A stretch of DNA of 64,000 nt from Rhizobiaceae bacterium (GCA_029233925.1 JARGOX010000003.1:89542-153541), one strand, 5' to 3'; shown: positions 10,441 through 21,133, counted from the first letter of the stretch. Translations and numbers: made by a program. The notes: a model not told the origin generated them from the sequence alone.

Positions 10441-10566
10441 AGTCAACGATCAGAGACGAGCTATCCTCCCGGTTTCGTCTCCGTTGGCTGTGTTCCCCTC
10501 TGGAGGTTCGTTTAACGATCCTTCTGCTTACGGACCAGAGAGAAATCTCCTGGTCCGTTTTTTTTT
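10441..10566 (+). ncRNA. abcR: AbcR-type (alpha-r15) trans-acting small RNA
   Basis: The predicted transcript of about 115-125 bases folds into three parts. The first is a 7-bp stem GAGACGA (10453-10459) with TCGTCTC (10475-10481), whose loop exposes CCTCCC (10465-10470), a complement of ribosome-binding sites. The second is a middle segment with CCCCTC followed by GAGG. The third is a strong terminator hairpin with a run of nine T. This architecture, an anti-Shine-Dalgarno loop plus a second pyrimidine-rich patch, matches AbcR RNAs, which in rhizobia, Agrobacterium and Brucella repress ABC transporter mRNAs with Hfq. Its place directly after an LsrB/VtlR-like gene is the expected one. The 5' end is inferred from the promoter. 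Confidence 0.82.
10531..10566 (+). terminator. Rho-independent terminator of the AbcR-like RNA
   Basis: CGGACCAG (10531-10538) pairs perfectly with CTGGTCCG (10550-10557), with GAGA/TCTC pairing further in, followed by nine T (10558-10566). This is the strongest intrinsic terminator in the window. Confidence 0.95.
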
Positions 10567-10634
10567 GCCCAGATTTTGCCGAAAGTAAATTACCGTGAAG
10601 CCGAAAATCGGGAGGCTCGGTGCGATGACACGCT

Positions 10635-11618
10635 TTACGTGTAAAGCTTCTCACCCTGCATATCCTTGTAGAGATGTGCCACCTGCTCACTGTAACCGTT
10701 GAAGATCTGGGTCGGAACGTAAAGACCGGAATGCAGAACCCTTTCCTGCTTCTGGCTCCAGCGCGGATGAGGAACCCCCGGATTGACATTGGCCCAAAAG
10801 CCATATTCACCGGGCCCCACGCTCTCCCAGAAACTGACCGGACGCGTATCGGTAAACGAAATCCGGCGGATCGACTTGATGGATTTGAAACCGTATTTCC
10901 AGGGCAGAGCCAGACGCAACGGTGCGCCGAACTGCTTGTCCAGCGAATGACCATAGGCCCCCGTTACCATGAAACCCAGATCATTTGCCGCTTCCTCGAT
11001 CGTCACGCCTTCAACATAGGGCCAGGGGTACCAGTTTTGTTTCTGGCCGGTTGCCACCTGCGGATCGAGAAACGTTTCGAAACGGACAAATTTGGCAGAG
11101 GAAAGCGGTTTTGCCAGCGCCACAAGGCTGGCGAGCGAAAATCCCGTCCAGGGGATTGTCATCGACCAGGCCTCTACGCAGCGATGCCGGTAAAGACGCT
11201 CTTCCAGCGGCAGTTTGCGCACGAGGTCATCAAAGGCGATGGTGAACGGCCTTTCCACCATTCCATCAATCTGGATATCCCAGGGGCTGGTCTGCAACGT
11301 CTGTGCAGCCTTCCATATCTGTTTGTGGGAACCAAATTCGTAAAAATTATTATAGGTGGAATTGATATTTTCCGGTGTCAGCTCCCGGTCAAGGACATAG
11401 GCAGGATTTGCTGGTGCGGGATAAAGATCGGCTGTCGCATCCTCCTGCCTGTCTGCAGCAGCAAATGCCCTGTCCGGTCGCATGGCCACTGCGGCTGCAA
11501 GGCCCAGCCCCGCATAGCCCCAGTTTCTGATCAACTGACGCCTGTTCAAGAAGGTGCTTTGCGGTGTTGCCTGATTTTCACTGATCGCCCAGGCGGGCTT
11601 GGACATGATATGAGCCAC
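10635..11618 (-). CDS. msrP: Periplasmic protein-methionine-sulfoxide reductase, molybdopterin subunit
   Basis: MsrP (YedY) repairs oxidised methionines in periplasmic proteins using a molybdenum-molybdopterin centre. A Tat-type signal with twin arginine (NRRQLIRNWGYAGLGLAAAVA) precedes the mature domain. RHRCVEAWSMTIPWTG holds the cysteine that ligates molybdenum, and the conserved NWYPWPYVEG and LRLALPWKYGFKSIKSI stretches follow. I prefer GTG 11618, which has GGAGA eight bases upstream; ATG 11606 also fits. The usual membrane partner MsrQ (haem b) is not adjacent, so electrons must come from a gene elsewhere. It runs toward the small RNA gene. Confidence 0.93.
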   Translation of the reverse strand: MAHIMSKPAWAISENQATPQSTFLNRRQLIRNWGYAGLGLAAAVAMRPDRAFAAADRQEDATADLYPAPANPAYVLDRELTPENINSTYNNFYEFGSHKQIWKAAQTLQTSPWDIQIDGMVERPFTIAFDDLVRKLPLEERLYRHRCVEAWSMTIPWTGFSLASLVALAKPLSSAKFVRFETFLDPQVATGQKQNWYPWPYVEGVTIEEAANDLGFMVTGAYGHSLDKQFGAPLRLALPWKYGFKSIKSIRRISFTDTRPVSFWESVGPGEYGFWANVNPGVPHPRWSQKQERVLHSGLYVPTQIFNGYSEQVAHLYKDMQGEKLYT

Positions 11619-11745
11619 TGAAATTTCTCCAATTTGCCCAATCATAGGTGAGCCCAGCGCGCAAACAAATCATAGCTGTTCACAACCTGTTGTTTGGCAG
11701 ACCTTTGCAGTCACTGGGGCAATTCCATTGGCACATTGATACAGT

Positions 11746-11776
11746 GCCATTGGCCGCAAGAATTGCAGCCAATGGC
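11746..11776. repeat. Perfect 9-bp inverted repeat between msrP and the aminotransferase gene
   Basis: GCCATTGGC (11746-11754) and GCCAATGGC (11768-11776) are exact complements around a 13-base loop; a third CCATTGG copy lies at 11726-11732. It follows the stop codon of the minus-strand aminotransferase gene and could be its transcript-end hairpin, though there is no T-run. Confidence 0.45.
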
Positions 11777-11785
11777 GATTGCCCC

Positions 11786-13959
<2,174 letters not shown>

Positions 13960-14157
13960 GGCGCCAACGGCCCTTCGCTCTATAGCACATCACCCGACAA
14001 GACACTGGGGGCAACCGCCTGATAATCATTCATTAACATTTATCACAATTTGGACACAACAACGATCCTGACTTGCCCAGATGTTGTCGCGCTGCTGTCA
14101 AGTTCGAAGCGCCTTTTGAGGACACCGGACAAACCGGGTTTGATCAAGGGGATTGTT

Positions 14158-14415
14158 ATGGAACTCGAAAGTGAAATACTGGATGCGCTCCGGCTGGCAA
14201 GAAAATCCCGGCAACGCACAATTCTGTCGGCTTTGGCGGTCCTTGCCTGCATCATCATGTTTGGAAACCTGGTTGCCCAGTCCAGAGCGGATGATGTTCA
14301 TCCGGCGGCAAGCACCCACACCATTGACCAGACAACGCAGATTCCAGGCGATGCCCGGCCAAGCGTTGCCAGGCCAAGCGTTGCCAGGCATGAGGCGGAC
14401 AATGCGGAATATTGA
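14158..14415 (+). CDS. Small single-pass membrane or secreted protein, unknown function
   Basis: The 85-residue protein starts at ATG 14158 with AAGGGGAT just upstream. A basic N-terminal segment (LRLARKSRQR) precedes a hydrophobic stretch (about residues 22-41, ILSALAVLACIIMFGNLVAQ) that can act as an anchor or uncleaved signal. The remaining 45 residues are hydrophilic and include a short duplication (ARPSVARPSVAR) encoded by a 15-base DNA repeat. I recognise no family. It lies between the EAL gene and the sugar dehydrogenase on the same strand, but with gaps that do not prove an operon. Confidence 0.55.
   Translation: MELESEILDALRLARKSRQRTILSALAVLACIIMFGNLVAQSRADDVHPAASTHTIDQTTQIPGDARPSVARPSVARHEADNAEY
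14353..14389 (+). repeat. Short tandem repeat, 15-base unit, about 2.5 copies
   Basis: The unit GCCAGGCCAAGCGTT occurs at 14368-14382, preceded by a copy with one mismatch (14353-14367) and followed by a partial copy (14383-14389). The unit is a multiple of three, so copy-number change would keep the frame of the small protein that contains it. Confidence 0.8.
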
Positions 14416-14497
14416 CCTGCCCCCTGTTTTTTGGTCATCGGAACGCTATATCCACTGTCAGAATTACACTGTTCGAAAGTCATACAGGGACCCTTAA

Positions 14498-15625
14498 ATG
14501 ATGAGAAAACCTGCTGCATTCTTTCTGGCACTGACCTTCGCACCATTGCCGGCAATGACCGCGGAAACGATTCCCACCCAGACCGTTCCCATCCGCGTGG
14601 AGACGATCGCCTCAGGTCTTGAAAATCCCTGGAGTGTCGAGGTCCTGCCAGATGGTGCCTATCTCGTTACCGAGCGCCCCGGGCGCCTGCGTATCATCAA
14701 GGATGGTGTCATCTCACCGCCGGTTGAAGGATTGCCGCCGATTTCCGCCGCCGGACAGGGCGGTTTGCTGGACGTTGCACTTTCAAGACAATTTGCGGAA
14801 ACGGCGATCCTCTACTTTTCCTTTTCCGAACCCGGCTCTGGAGGCGCAGGCACTGCGATTGCCCAGGCCCGCCTGGTTCGCGATGATCAGCAGCCGCACC
14901 TTGAAGATACCAAGGTGATATTTTCGATGAACCGGAAAACCCGGCGCGGTCAGCATTTCGGATCGCGCATCGTCATTGCTGATGACGACAGCCTGTTCTT
15001 TTCGATCGGTGAGCGCGGGGATGGTGATCGCGCCCAGGACATGCAGGACCACGCGGGTGCGATCCTGCACATCAATCCGGATGGTTCCATCCCCGCAGAC
15101 AATCCCTATCGCGACGGCGTTTCGGCCTTGCCCGAATTGTGGTCAAAGGGACATCGAAATCCTCAAGGAATAGCCATCGATCCAACAAATGGAACCCTTT
15201 TTGCCGTTGAACACGGTGCCCGCGGTGGGGACGAGATCAACCAGCCGCAACCTGGCAAGAACTACGGCTGGCCGGTGATTTCCTATGGCCGTCACTATTC
15301 CGGTCAAAAAATCGGACGAGGACAGCAAGCCGAGGGTTTTGAACAGCCTATCCATTATTGGGACCCGTCCATAGCGCCCGGTGCCTTGGCGGTCTATCGC
15401 GCGAAGATGTTTCCGGAATGGCAGGGTGATTTTCTGGTCACCGCGCTCAAGGACCAGATGCTGGTACGTGTCGAGCGCGATAAAGATGGCAAGATTCTTG
15501 GTGAAGAACAGATGTTGCAAGGCAAATTTGGCCGCCTGCGCGATGTCATCGTTGCCCCGGACGGATCACTTCTTCTCTTGACGGATGAAGTCGATGGCGT
15601 GTTATTGCGAGTCAGTCGGCCATAA
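14498..15625 (+). CDS. PQQ-dependent aldose sugar dehydrogenase (Asd/YliI type), periplasmic
   Basis: The 375-residue protein has a signal peptide (cleavage probably after AMTA near residue 23). The mature part is a six-bladed beta-propeller of the soluble glucose/sorbosone dehydrogenase family: ENPWSVEVLPDGAYLVTERP opens it, followed by GQGGLLDVALSR, QHFGSRIVI, GHRNPQGIAIDP, EHGARGGDEIN and KNYGWPVISYG. These include the catalytic His and the calcium/PQQ-contacting segments of the family. It would oxidise aldose sugars in the periplasm if PQQ is available; no pqq genes are in this window. The specific sugar cannot be told from sequence. Confidence 0.9.
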   Translation: MMRKPAAFFLALTFAPLPAMTAETIPTQTVPIRVETIASGLENPWSVEVLPDGAYLVTERPGRLRIIKDGVISPPVEGLPPISAAGQGGLLDVALSRQFAETAILYFSFSEPGSGGAGTAIAQARLVRDDQQPHLEDTKVIFSMNRKTRRGQHFGSRIVIADDDSLFFSIGERGDGDRAQDMQDHAGAILHINPDGSIPADNPYRDGVSALPELWSKGHRNPQGIAIDPTNGTLFAVEHGARGGDEINQPQPGKNYGWPVISYGRHYSGQKIGRGQQAEGFEQPIHYWDPSIAPGALAVYRAKMFPEWQGDFLVTALKDQMLVRVERDKDGKILGEEQMLQGKFGRLRDVIVAPDGSLLLLTDEVDGVLLRVSRP

Positions 15626-15687
15626 GGCGTTTGATAATGTGTGCCTGGCGATGATTTTGGAATACGCGCAACATAAAGGCACTCCGA

Positions 15688-16185
15688 TTGAAACTTGTTC
15701 TGCTTCTCCTCGCTGCAGTCGTGGCGATCATCCTTTCCATCATGCTGTTTTTCCTTGCCTATGGTCGCGAGAAAAGCTGGACCTTGATCGTGGGCTCGCC
15801 CGATCGCGGACAATTGCAGATTCAATCTTTCAAACGAAGCCGAACCGACAATGATGCCTTGGCCTGCACTTCCGGCATCCGAACAGATTGCGACATCACA
15901 TTGCCCTCCTTTGAGGACAGACCCGAGATCCTGATAGAGCGATTGGCGCAGCGCATTGAAAGTGTCGATCCGCTCGCCAGGCGTGTTGATGATGCTACAA
16001 ACCCTCTCCATCTGCGCTATGTGACCTACTCGCCGACAATGCGCTTTCCGGACCTGATCAACATCGAAGCGATCCGACGTGATGATGGGCGCACCGGCCT
16101 GCTTGCCTATGCACGCGCGCAGCTTGGCAAGCGGGATATGGGGGCGAACAAAGCACGTTTGAAGCTCTATCTGAAAGAGCTTTAG
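15688..16185 (+). CDS. DUF1499-family membrane-anchored protein
   Basis: The 165-residue protein has an N-terminal hydrophobic segment (residues 2-24, rich in Leu/Val/Ile) as a signal anchor. The DUF1499 domain then carries the hallmark TYSPTMRFPDLINIEA and a C-terminal YARAQLGKRDMGANKARLKLY, which fits the family's conserved S/R-x-G-x-x-D-x-G-x-N pattern. The function of the family is unknown. The start codon is TTG at 15688 with AAAGG upstream; no ATG is available before the domain. It ends five bases before the EamA transporter gene and is probably cotranscribed with it. Confidence 0.82.
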   Translation: MKLVLLLLAAVVAIILSIMLFFLAYGREKSWTLIVGSPDRGQLQIQSFKRSRTDNDALACTSGIRTDCDITLPSFEDRPEILIERLAQRIESVDPLARRVDDATNPLHLRYVTYSPTMRFPDLINIEAIRRDDGRTGLLAYARAQLGKRDMGANKARLKLYLKEL

Positions 16186-16189
16186 CCGC

Positions 16190-17086
16190 ATGCATCGCGC
16201 GAAAGCAAACCTGTGCCTGCTGCTTGCCGGAGCCCTGTGGGGCATTGGCTTTGTCACCCAAAGCACTGCCATGGAGGCAATTGGCCCGATGCTTTTCATC
16301 GCCCTGCGCTTTGTTCTGGCGACGCTTGTCGTTTTGCCCTTTGCCTTGCTGGAATCGCGCAAGGCCTCCATCAGACTGTCGATAAGGGATCTTTCCGGCT
16401 TCCTGTGGATCGGTCTGGCGATGTTTGCCGGCATGACAGCACAACAAATCGGGTTGTTGACGACGACGGTGACAAATGCAGGCATTCTCACCGGTCTCTA
16501 TGTGGTGTTTGTGCCCTTCCTGGTGGTTGTGTTCCTGCGCCGGCCACCCCATCCGGTCGTCTGGCCCGCAGCCCTGTTGGCTTTTGTCGGCATCTGGCTG
16601 TTAAGCGGCGGCCATGCCCTATCCTTGAACTCGGGTGACGCACTGGCAATTCTGTGCGCGGTTTTCTGGGCCGGTCAGGTGTTGATGATCGGCGTCTTCG
16701 GACAACGCACAGGCAGACCACTGACTTTGTCAGCGGTACAGTTTGCCCTATGTGCTGTTCTGGCGCTTGTCGCGGCATTGCTCACCGAACCTATCCTCTG
16801 GACCGCGATAAAAGATGCCCTCCCGGAAATTCTCTATGCCGGCATATTTGCCAGCGGTGTTGCATTTTCACTTCAGGCAATCGGTCAACGCTACACGACG
16901 CCGGCACAGGCGGCCATATTCCTGTCAACCGAAGCTCTTTTTGCAGCCCTTTTCGGTGCGCTGTTTCTGGGCGAGCGCGTTGCAGCCTTGGGGTACCTGG
17001 GTTGTGCGCTGATTTTTGTTGCCATTTTGCTGGTAGAGGTGACCCCAGCGCTTCTGCAAAGACGGGCAAAAGCTGTAAAAGCCTGA
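16190..17086 (+). CDS. EamA/DMT-family inner-membrane transporter
   Basis: The 298-residue protein is very hydrophobic, with about ten membrane helices arranged as two EamA repeats. The first begins with LLLAGALWGIGFVTQ and the second around residue 150 (GDALAILCAVFWAGQVLMIG). The C-terminal repeat ends with AIFLSTEALFAALFGALFLG, typical of drug/metabolite transporters. Members export amino acids, nucleobases or other metabolites; the substrate here is unknown. It starts four bases after the DUF1499 gene. Confidence 0.88.
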   Translation: MHRAKANLCLLLAGALWGIGFVTQSTAMEAIGPMLFIALRFVLATLVVLPFALLESRKASIRLSIRDLSGFLWIGLAMFAGMTAQQIGLLTTTVTNAGILTGLYVVFVPFLVVVFLRRPPHPVVWPAALLAFVGIWLLSGGHALSLNSGDALAILCAVFWAGQVLMIGVFGQRTGRPLTLSAVQFALCAVLALVAALLTEPILWTAIKDALPEILYAGIFASGVAFSLQAIGQRYTTPAQAAIFLSTEALFAALFGALFLGERVAALGYLGCALIFVAILLVEVTPALLQRRAKAVKA

Positions 17087-17436
17087 ATGGCGGGCGCCTG
17101 CTGCGAACTTTGCGTTACAGGAATGCCCCGGTTACACCAATGCTGCAACGCAATATGCGTCATAAAACTTTCTCTTGATTATTTCAAAAAGCTGCATCAA
17201 TCTGTCCTGCGTTCGGGCAATTTGCGAACACGGGAAAGCCTCAATATAGCCATGCGGACCGGAGACGCATAACATTCCGGGTGATTGAAATGGATCCGTT
17301 GATCAATGAACGCTGACGGTTATCACGATAACAGGAATCTTTCCGCATCCTTCAAGAACTGCCTGTCTGGCCCGCATCGCGGACCAATCGCAAGACACGC
17401 TGGTGATGGCCAGCGGACACACAAGGACTTGATAGA
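17087..17436 (+). promoter_or_regulatory. Intergenic region and probable leader of the cold-shock gene
   Basis: There are 350 bases without a gene. The region holds a 14-base perfect palindrome with a two-base centre (GTTATC-AC-GATAAC, 17319-17332) about 105 bases before the cold-shock start, and AAGGA at 17423-17427 as ribosome site. Cold-shock mRNAs usually carry long structured leaders, which would fit, but I could not delimit the promoter. Confidence 0.4.
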
Positions 17437-17652
17437 ATGGCAGAGACTGGCATTGTGAAATTCTTCAACGCAGACAAGGGCTTCGGTTTCATCAAACCGG
17501 ATTCGGGTCAATCCGACATATTTGTTCATATTTCGGCTCTCAAGGATTCGGGACTGGAGTACCTTGAAGAAAACCAGAAAGTGAGTTTTGAAACCGAACC
17601 GGATCGGCGAGGCAAAGGGCCAAAAGCCGTCAATTTGTCTATCACCGATTAA
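17437..17652 (+). CDS. Cold-shock domain protein (CspA family)
   Basis: The 71-residue single-domain OB-fold protein binds single-stranded RNA/DNA and melts RNA secondary structure. Both RNA-binding motifs are intact: RNP1 as KGFGFI and RNP2 as DIFVHI. The N-terminal [12 protein letters not shown] and C-terminal KGPKAVNL are typical. The gene stands alone, downstream of the EamA gene and convergent with the hydratase gene. Which of the several alphaproteobacterial csp paralogues it is cannot be told. Confidence 0.95.
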   Translation: MAETGIVKFFNADKGFGFIKPDSGQSDIFVHISALKDSGLEYLEENQKVSFETEPDRRGKGPKAVNLSITD

Positions 17653-17925
17653 AGTGATTTCTCGGCCTCCGCTGACGTTTCCGGGCATGCCGCACAGTGC
17701 CATGTGATGCATCTGGCAAGTGGCGCAAGGGGGCCGATGAAACGATACCCACCACTGAAATGCGTATGCTGTTTCAATAAGTGGAAATTGACAGCCGCAA
17801 ACTCCCTGTCCTGGCTGTTTGCCTACCGCAGGCACCACTCCTACGACTGACCGCGTTGACCCTGACGATAACTGGCAAGGCGGTGAGATCGCAGGACAGT
17901 GCTGCACGTACTCTATTCTCGGCTG

Positions 17926-18756
17926 CTACCATCGTGCTTGTGCCTGCATCGCCACGGGGCCGCCTATGCGAGACGTCCAAAGGCTGACATCATCCTGTCT
18001 TGCTGTTGCATTCACCGTAAAAGCGACGTTATCAAAAAGTGGCGCAAGACTGCGAAAATTGAACGACTTTGGCGGCCTGCCTTCCAGATCAGCTGCCATC
18101 TGGCACAAAAGCGTGGCCTGCATTGGACCATGCACCAGCAGGCCGGCATAGCCTTCAATCTGCGTGGCATAAGGTTTGTCGTAGTGGATGCGGTGACCAT
18201 TGAATGTCAGTGCCGAATAACGAAAGAGCAGTGCAGCGGTCGGCTCTATCCGCCGCCTATGATGCCCCGGCAAAGCCGCATCAGGGGTCGCTGTCTGTTC
18301 TGTATGGATGGGAATATCGCGGTAGACAATATCCTGTCGTTCCGTCAATGCGGCGCGCCCATCACTATAAATGAGATGTTCAACGGTTACGAAACACAGC
18401 GGTCCGCTTCTGCCCTGTTTGGCAACGACATTTTTAACGGTCGATTTGCGCGTAACCGTCTCGCCAATACGGATGTCTGAGTGAAATTGAAAGGCGCCCC
18501 CGGCCCACATCCGACGGGGCAAAGGAACGGGAGGCAAAAAGTCACCCCGTGCAGCGTGACCATCTGTTGCCAGTTCGGCGCTGCCGACAGTCGGCTGGGT
18601 CAGGCACAGATGGATGAGCAAAGGCGCAACATCCCCCGACCCGGTCCCCGACACACGATCGAATGTCGCATTAAACCGACCCACCAGCGCAGGTGTCAAA
18701 ATCTCTTCACCCGTCTGTTTGCGCCCGATCCATTGGCGCAGATGTTCCAGGTCCAT
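17926..18756 (-). CDS. MaoC/FAS1-like hydratase, mesaconyl-CoA hydratase type
   Basis: The 276-residue protein has a double hotdog layout. An N-terminal FAS1-like dehydratase part is followed by a C-terminal MaoC-like part with the hydratase signature FRYSALTFNGHRIHYDKPYA and then GLLVHGPMQATLL. It belongs with mesaconyl-C4-CoA and related branched C4/C5-dicarboxyl-CoA hydratases. It is the last gene of a three-gene operon after the CoA-transferase and acyl-CoA dehydrogenase genes, so it probably hydrates the enoyl-CoA made there. I start at ATG 18756, preceded by GAAGGA; TTG 18762 would overlap the upstream stop codon. Confidence 0.82.
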   Translation of the reverse strand: MDLEHLRQWIGRKQTGEEILTPALVGRFNATFDRVSGTGSGDVAPLLIHLCLTQPTVGSAELATDGHAARGDFLPPVPLPRRMWAGGAFQFHSDIRIGETVTRKSTVKNVVAKQGRSGPLCFVTVEHLIYSDGRAALTERQDIVYRDIPIHTEQTATPDAALPGHHRRRIEPTAALLFRYSALTFNGHRIHYDKPYATQIEGYAGLLVHGPMQATLLCQMAADLEGRPPKSFNFRSLAPLFDNVAFTVNATARQDDVSLWTSRIGGPVAMQAQARW

Positions 18757-18758
18757 CG

Positions 18759-19853
18759 TCAATCCTTCACTGGTTTGAGTGCGGGCACCGGTCCGTAGGT
18801 CCGCTCTTGACCGGCAACAATTGCCGCCGGTGCGGGAAAGGAAACCGGGCCATTCTCGCTGTCGACGGTTACCCTGCGCAAATGCGCATGTTTCGACAAA
18901 CCTTCCATATCATTGACCGAAGCCAGGGCGATATCGGCCTTGGATAGCAGCGCAATGGCATCAGCTGCATCATAACGAGCGAAAGCTTCGGCGACCAACG
19001 CATCGGTCAGGGTCCGATTGGTCATCCGCGCCACATTGGCGGCAAAACGCGGGTCCGTGCCCAGTGAGGCGTCACCAATGAAATCAGCACACAGTTTGAT
19101 CCATTCACGATCACTTTGAATGGAAATCAGGATCGGAGCACCGGATTTCGGTTGAAAGACACCATAGGGCGCGATGGATGGATGTGCGAGGCCGACACGC
19201 TGGGGACTTTTACCACCCTCATGATTGAGCAGGGGAACTGTCAGCCAGTCGGCCATCACGTCAAACATCGACAGAGAGATATGCGCGCCCTTGCCCGAGA
19301 TGCCGCGCCCGATGAGCGCCTCAAGGATTGCAGAATAGGCGGTCGCTCCGGTGGCAATATCGACGACGGATATACCGACCCGCGCGGCTTCAGACGGCCC
19401 ACCCGTGATGGAGCACAGCCCACTTTCAGCCTGTATCAGCAAATCATAGGCTTTGCGATCGGCCATCGGACCGTCTTCACCATAGCCCGATATGGAGCAG
19501 GTAATGAGCCTGGGGTAATCACGAGCCAGACGTTTCGGATCAAACCCCAGTCGGGACAAGGAACCGGGTTTGAGATTTTGAATCAGGACATCGGCTTTCG
19601 CAATCAGCTCCTCCAGCATCGACTTGCCTTTGTTCGAAGCCAGATCAAGCGTCACGCTTTCCTTGCCGCGGTTCAACCAGACAAAATAGCTCGATTGTCC
19701 CGCTGCCACCGTGTCATAACCACGGGCAAAGTCGCCCTCTGGACGCTCCACCTTGACCACATGGGCGCCGGCATCTGCCAGGCGTGAAGAGGCAAATGGT
19801 GCAGCGACCGCTTGCTCAATGGCAACAACTTCCAAACCATCCAGGGGCAACAT
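18759..19853 (-). CDS. CaiB/BaiF family III CoA-transferase
   Basis: The 364-residue enzyme transfers CoA from one acyl-CoA to a carboxylic acid through an aspartyl-CoA anhydride. The catalytic Asp is expected in KAYDLLIQAESGLCSITG. Other family marks are GLEVVAIEQAVAAPFAS at the start, KVERPEGDFAR, LNRGKESVTLDL and NLKPGSLSRLGF. Close relatives act on dicarboxylic acids such as mesaconate, itaconate or citramalate, which agrees with the hydratase next door; the exact substrate is inference. Its ATG overlaps the stop of the dehydrogenase gene (TGATG), so translation is coupled. Confidence 0.9.
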   Translation of the reverse strand: MLPLDGLEVVAIEQAVAAPFASSRLADAGAHVVKVERPEGDFARGYDTVAAGQSSYFVWLNRGKESVTLDLASNKGKSMLEELIAKADVLIQNLKPGSLSRLGFDPKRLARDYPRLITCSISGYGEDGPMADRKAYDLLIQAESGLCSITGGPSEAARVGISVVDIATGATAYSAILEALIGRGISGKGAHISLSMFDVMADWLTVPLLNHEGGKSPQRVGLAHPSIAPYGVFQPKSGAPILISIQSDREWIKLCADFIGDASLGTDPRFAANVARMTNRTLTDALVAEAFARYDAADAIALLSKADIALASVNDMEGLSKHAHLRRVTVDSENGPVSFPAPAAIVAGQERTYGPVPALKPVKD

Positions 19854-21025
19854 CAAAACGACCTCGGCATACCAAGAATGTGTTCCGCAACATAGGACAG
19901 GATGAGGTTGGTCGAAATGGGTGCAACCTGATACAGCCGCGTTTCGCGGAACTTGCGTTCAACATCATATTCGTTGGCAAATCCAAACCCGCCGTGGAAT
20001 TGGATACAGGCATTCGCTGCCTCCCAGCTCGCCTTGGCCGCCAGATATTTCGCCATATTGGCCTCTGCCCCGCAGGGCTGTCCGGCATCATACAGGGCAC
20101 AGGCCTTGTAACGCATCAGGTTGGCAGCCTCGACTTCGATGAACGCCTCGGCAATGGGAAATTGCACGCCCTGATTTTGCCCGATGGGACGGCCAAACAC
20201 TTCTCTCTCACTGACATAGGCGGTGACCTTGTCGGTAAACCAATAACCGTCACCAATACACTCTGCCGCGATCAACGCACGCTCTGCATTGAGACCTGTC
20301 AGGATGTATTTGAAGCCTTTTCCCTCTTCGCCGATCAGATTTTCCTCGGGAATTTCAAGATTGTCAAAAAACAGCTCATTGGTCTCGTGATTGACCATGT
20401 TGGGGATTGGTTTCACATCCATCCCGCTCTTCATCGCATCCTTGATATCAACCAGAAATATCGACAGGCCTTCGGATTTCTTCTTCACATCAGCCAACGG
20501 CGTGGTGCGCGCCAGAAGAATCATCAGGTCCGAATGCTGCACACGGCTGATCCAGACCTTCTGTCCGTTGATGACATATTTGTCGCCTCTTTTTACCGCC
20601 GTCGTTTTTATCCTGGTGGTATCCGTACCAGTGGCTGGCTCGGTCACACCCATGGACTGAAGACGCAATTCGCCGCTGACAAGCTTTGGCAGAATGCGCT
20701 GGCGTTGCTCTTCAGAGCCATGCCGAACCAGCGTGTTCATATTATACATCTGGCCATGACAGGCCCCCGAATTCCCTCCCGCGCGGTTGATTTCCTCCAT
20801 GATGACACTGGCCTCAAGCAGCCCAAGGTTCGAGCCGCCATATTCTTCCGGTATCAGGGCCGCCATCCAGCCTTCGCGCGTCAGCGCCTGAACAAATTCT
20901 TCAGGATAGGCGCGCGCAGCGTCTGCACTGCGATGATATTCTGGCGGGAACTGAGCGCAAAGTGCGCGCACACCTTCTCGAATATCCTGATAATCGTCGG
21001 ATAGAAAATTCATGGCCAGGCTCAT
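19853..21025 (-). CDS. Acyl-CoA dehydrogenase
   Basis: The flavoenzyme of about 390 residues introduces a 2,3-double bond into an acyl-CoA, passing electrons to ETF. FAD/substrate loops are visible as QSMGVTEPATGTDTTRIKT and KVWISRVQHSD. The C-terminal helical domain ends with IQFHGGFGFANEYDVERKFR, where the Glu of NEYDVER sits at the usual catalytic-base position. The start is uncertain between ATG 21025 and ATG 21013; the longer frame upstream would run into the palindromic operator. It is the first gene of the operon and divergent from its presumed LysR regulator. Confidence 0.9.
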   Translation of the reverse strand: MSLAMNFLSDDYQDIREGVRALCAQFPPEYHRSADAARAYPEEFVQALTREGWMAALIPEEYGGSNLGLLEASVIMEEINRAGGNSGACHGQMYNMNTLVRHGSEEQRQRILPKLVSGELRLQSMGVTEPATGTDTTRIKTTAVKRGDKYVINGQKVWISRVQHSDLMILLARTTPLADVKKKSEGLSIFLVDIKDAMKSGMDVKPIPNMVNHETNELFFDNLEIPEENLIGEEGKGFKYILTGLNAERALIAAECIGDGYWFTDKVTAYVSEREVFGRPIGQNQGVQFPIAEAFIEVEAANLMRYKACALYDAGQPCGAEANMAKYLAAKASWEAANACIQFHGGFGFANEYDVERKFRETRLYQVAPISTNLILSYVAEHILGMPRSF

Positions 21026-21100
21026 CTCTGCAAACTGCGGGTAGCGTTGAAATAGCTTTCGCTGGATCAGCGTACAAATATATGTTTTTAATGCCTGCCA

Positions 21101-21118
21101 TAACATATTGGCATGTTA
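21101..21118. promoter_or_regulatory. Palindromic operator between the dehydrogenase operon and its LysR gene
   Basis: TAACAT (21101-21106) and ATGTTA (21113-21118) are exact complements separated by six bases. The site lies in the 108-base divergent promoter region, the expected place for a LysR-type binding box (T-N11-A form). It also argues that the LysR reading frame starts downstream, at 21134. Confidence 0.65.
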
Positions 21119-21133
21119 AGAATGGATCGCATT

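Noticed and set aside
10391-10588. 65-codon frame over the small RNA region
   Set aside because: It runs through the structured RNA and its terminator; the hairpins and T-run explain the sequence better than a protein.
15394-16491. Open frame of 365 codons on the minus strand across the dehydrogenase, DUF1499 and EamA genes
   Set aside because: It crosses three well-supported genes on the other strand and shows no family motif.
19784-21004. Open frame of 406 codons on the plus strand opposite the acyl-CoA dehydrogenase
   Set aside because: The minus strand encodes a complete acyl-CoA dehydrogenase with all motifs; the plus-strand reading has none and no ribosome site.
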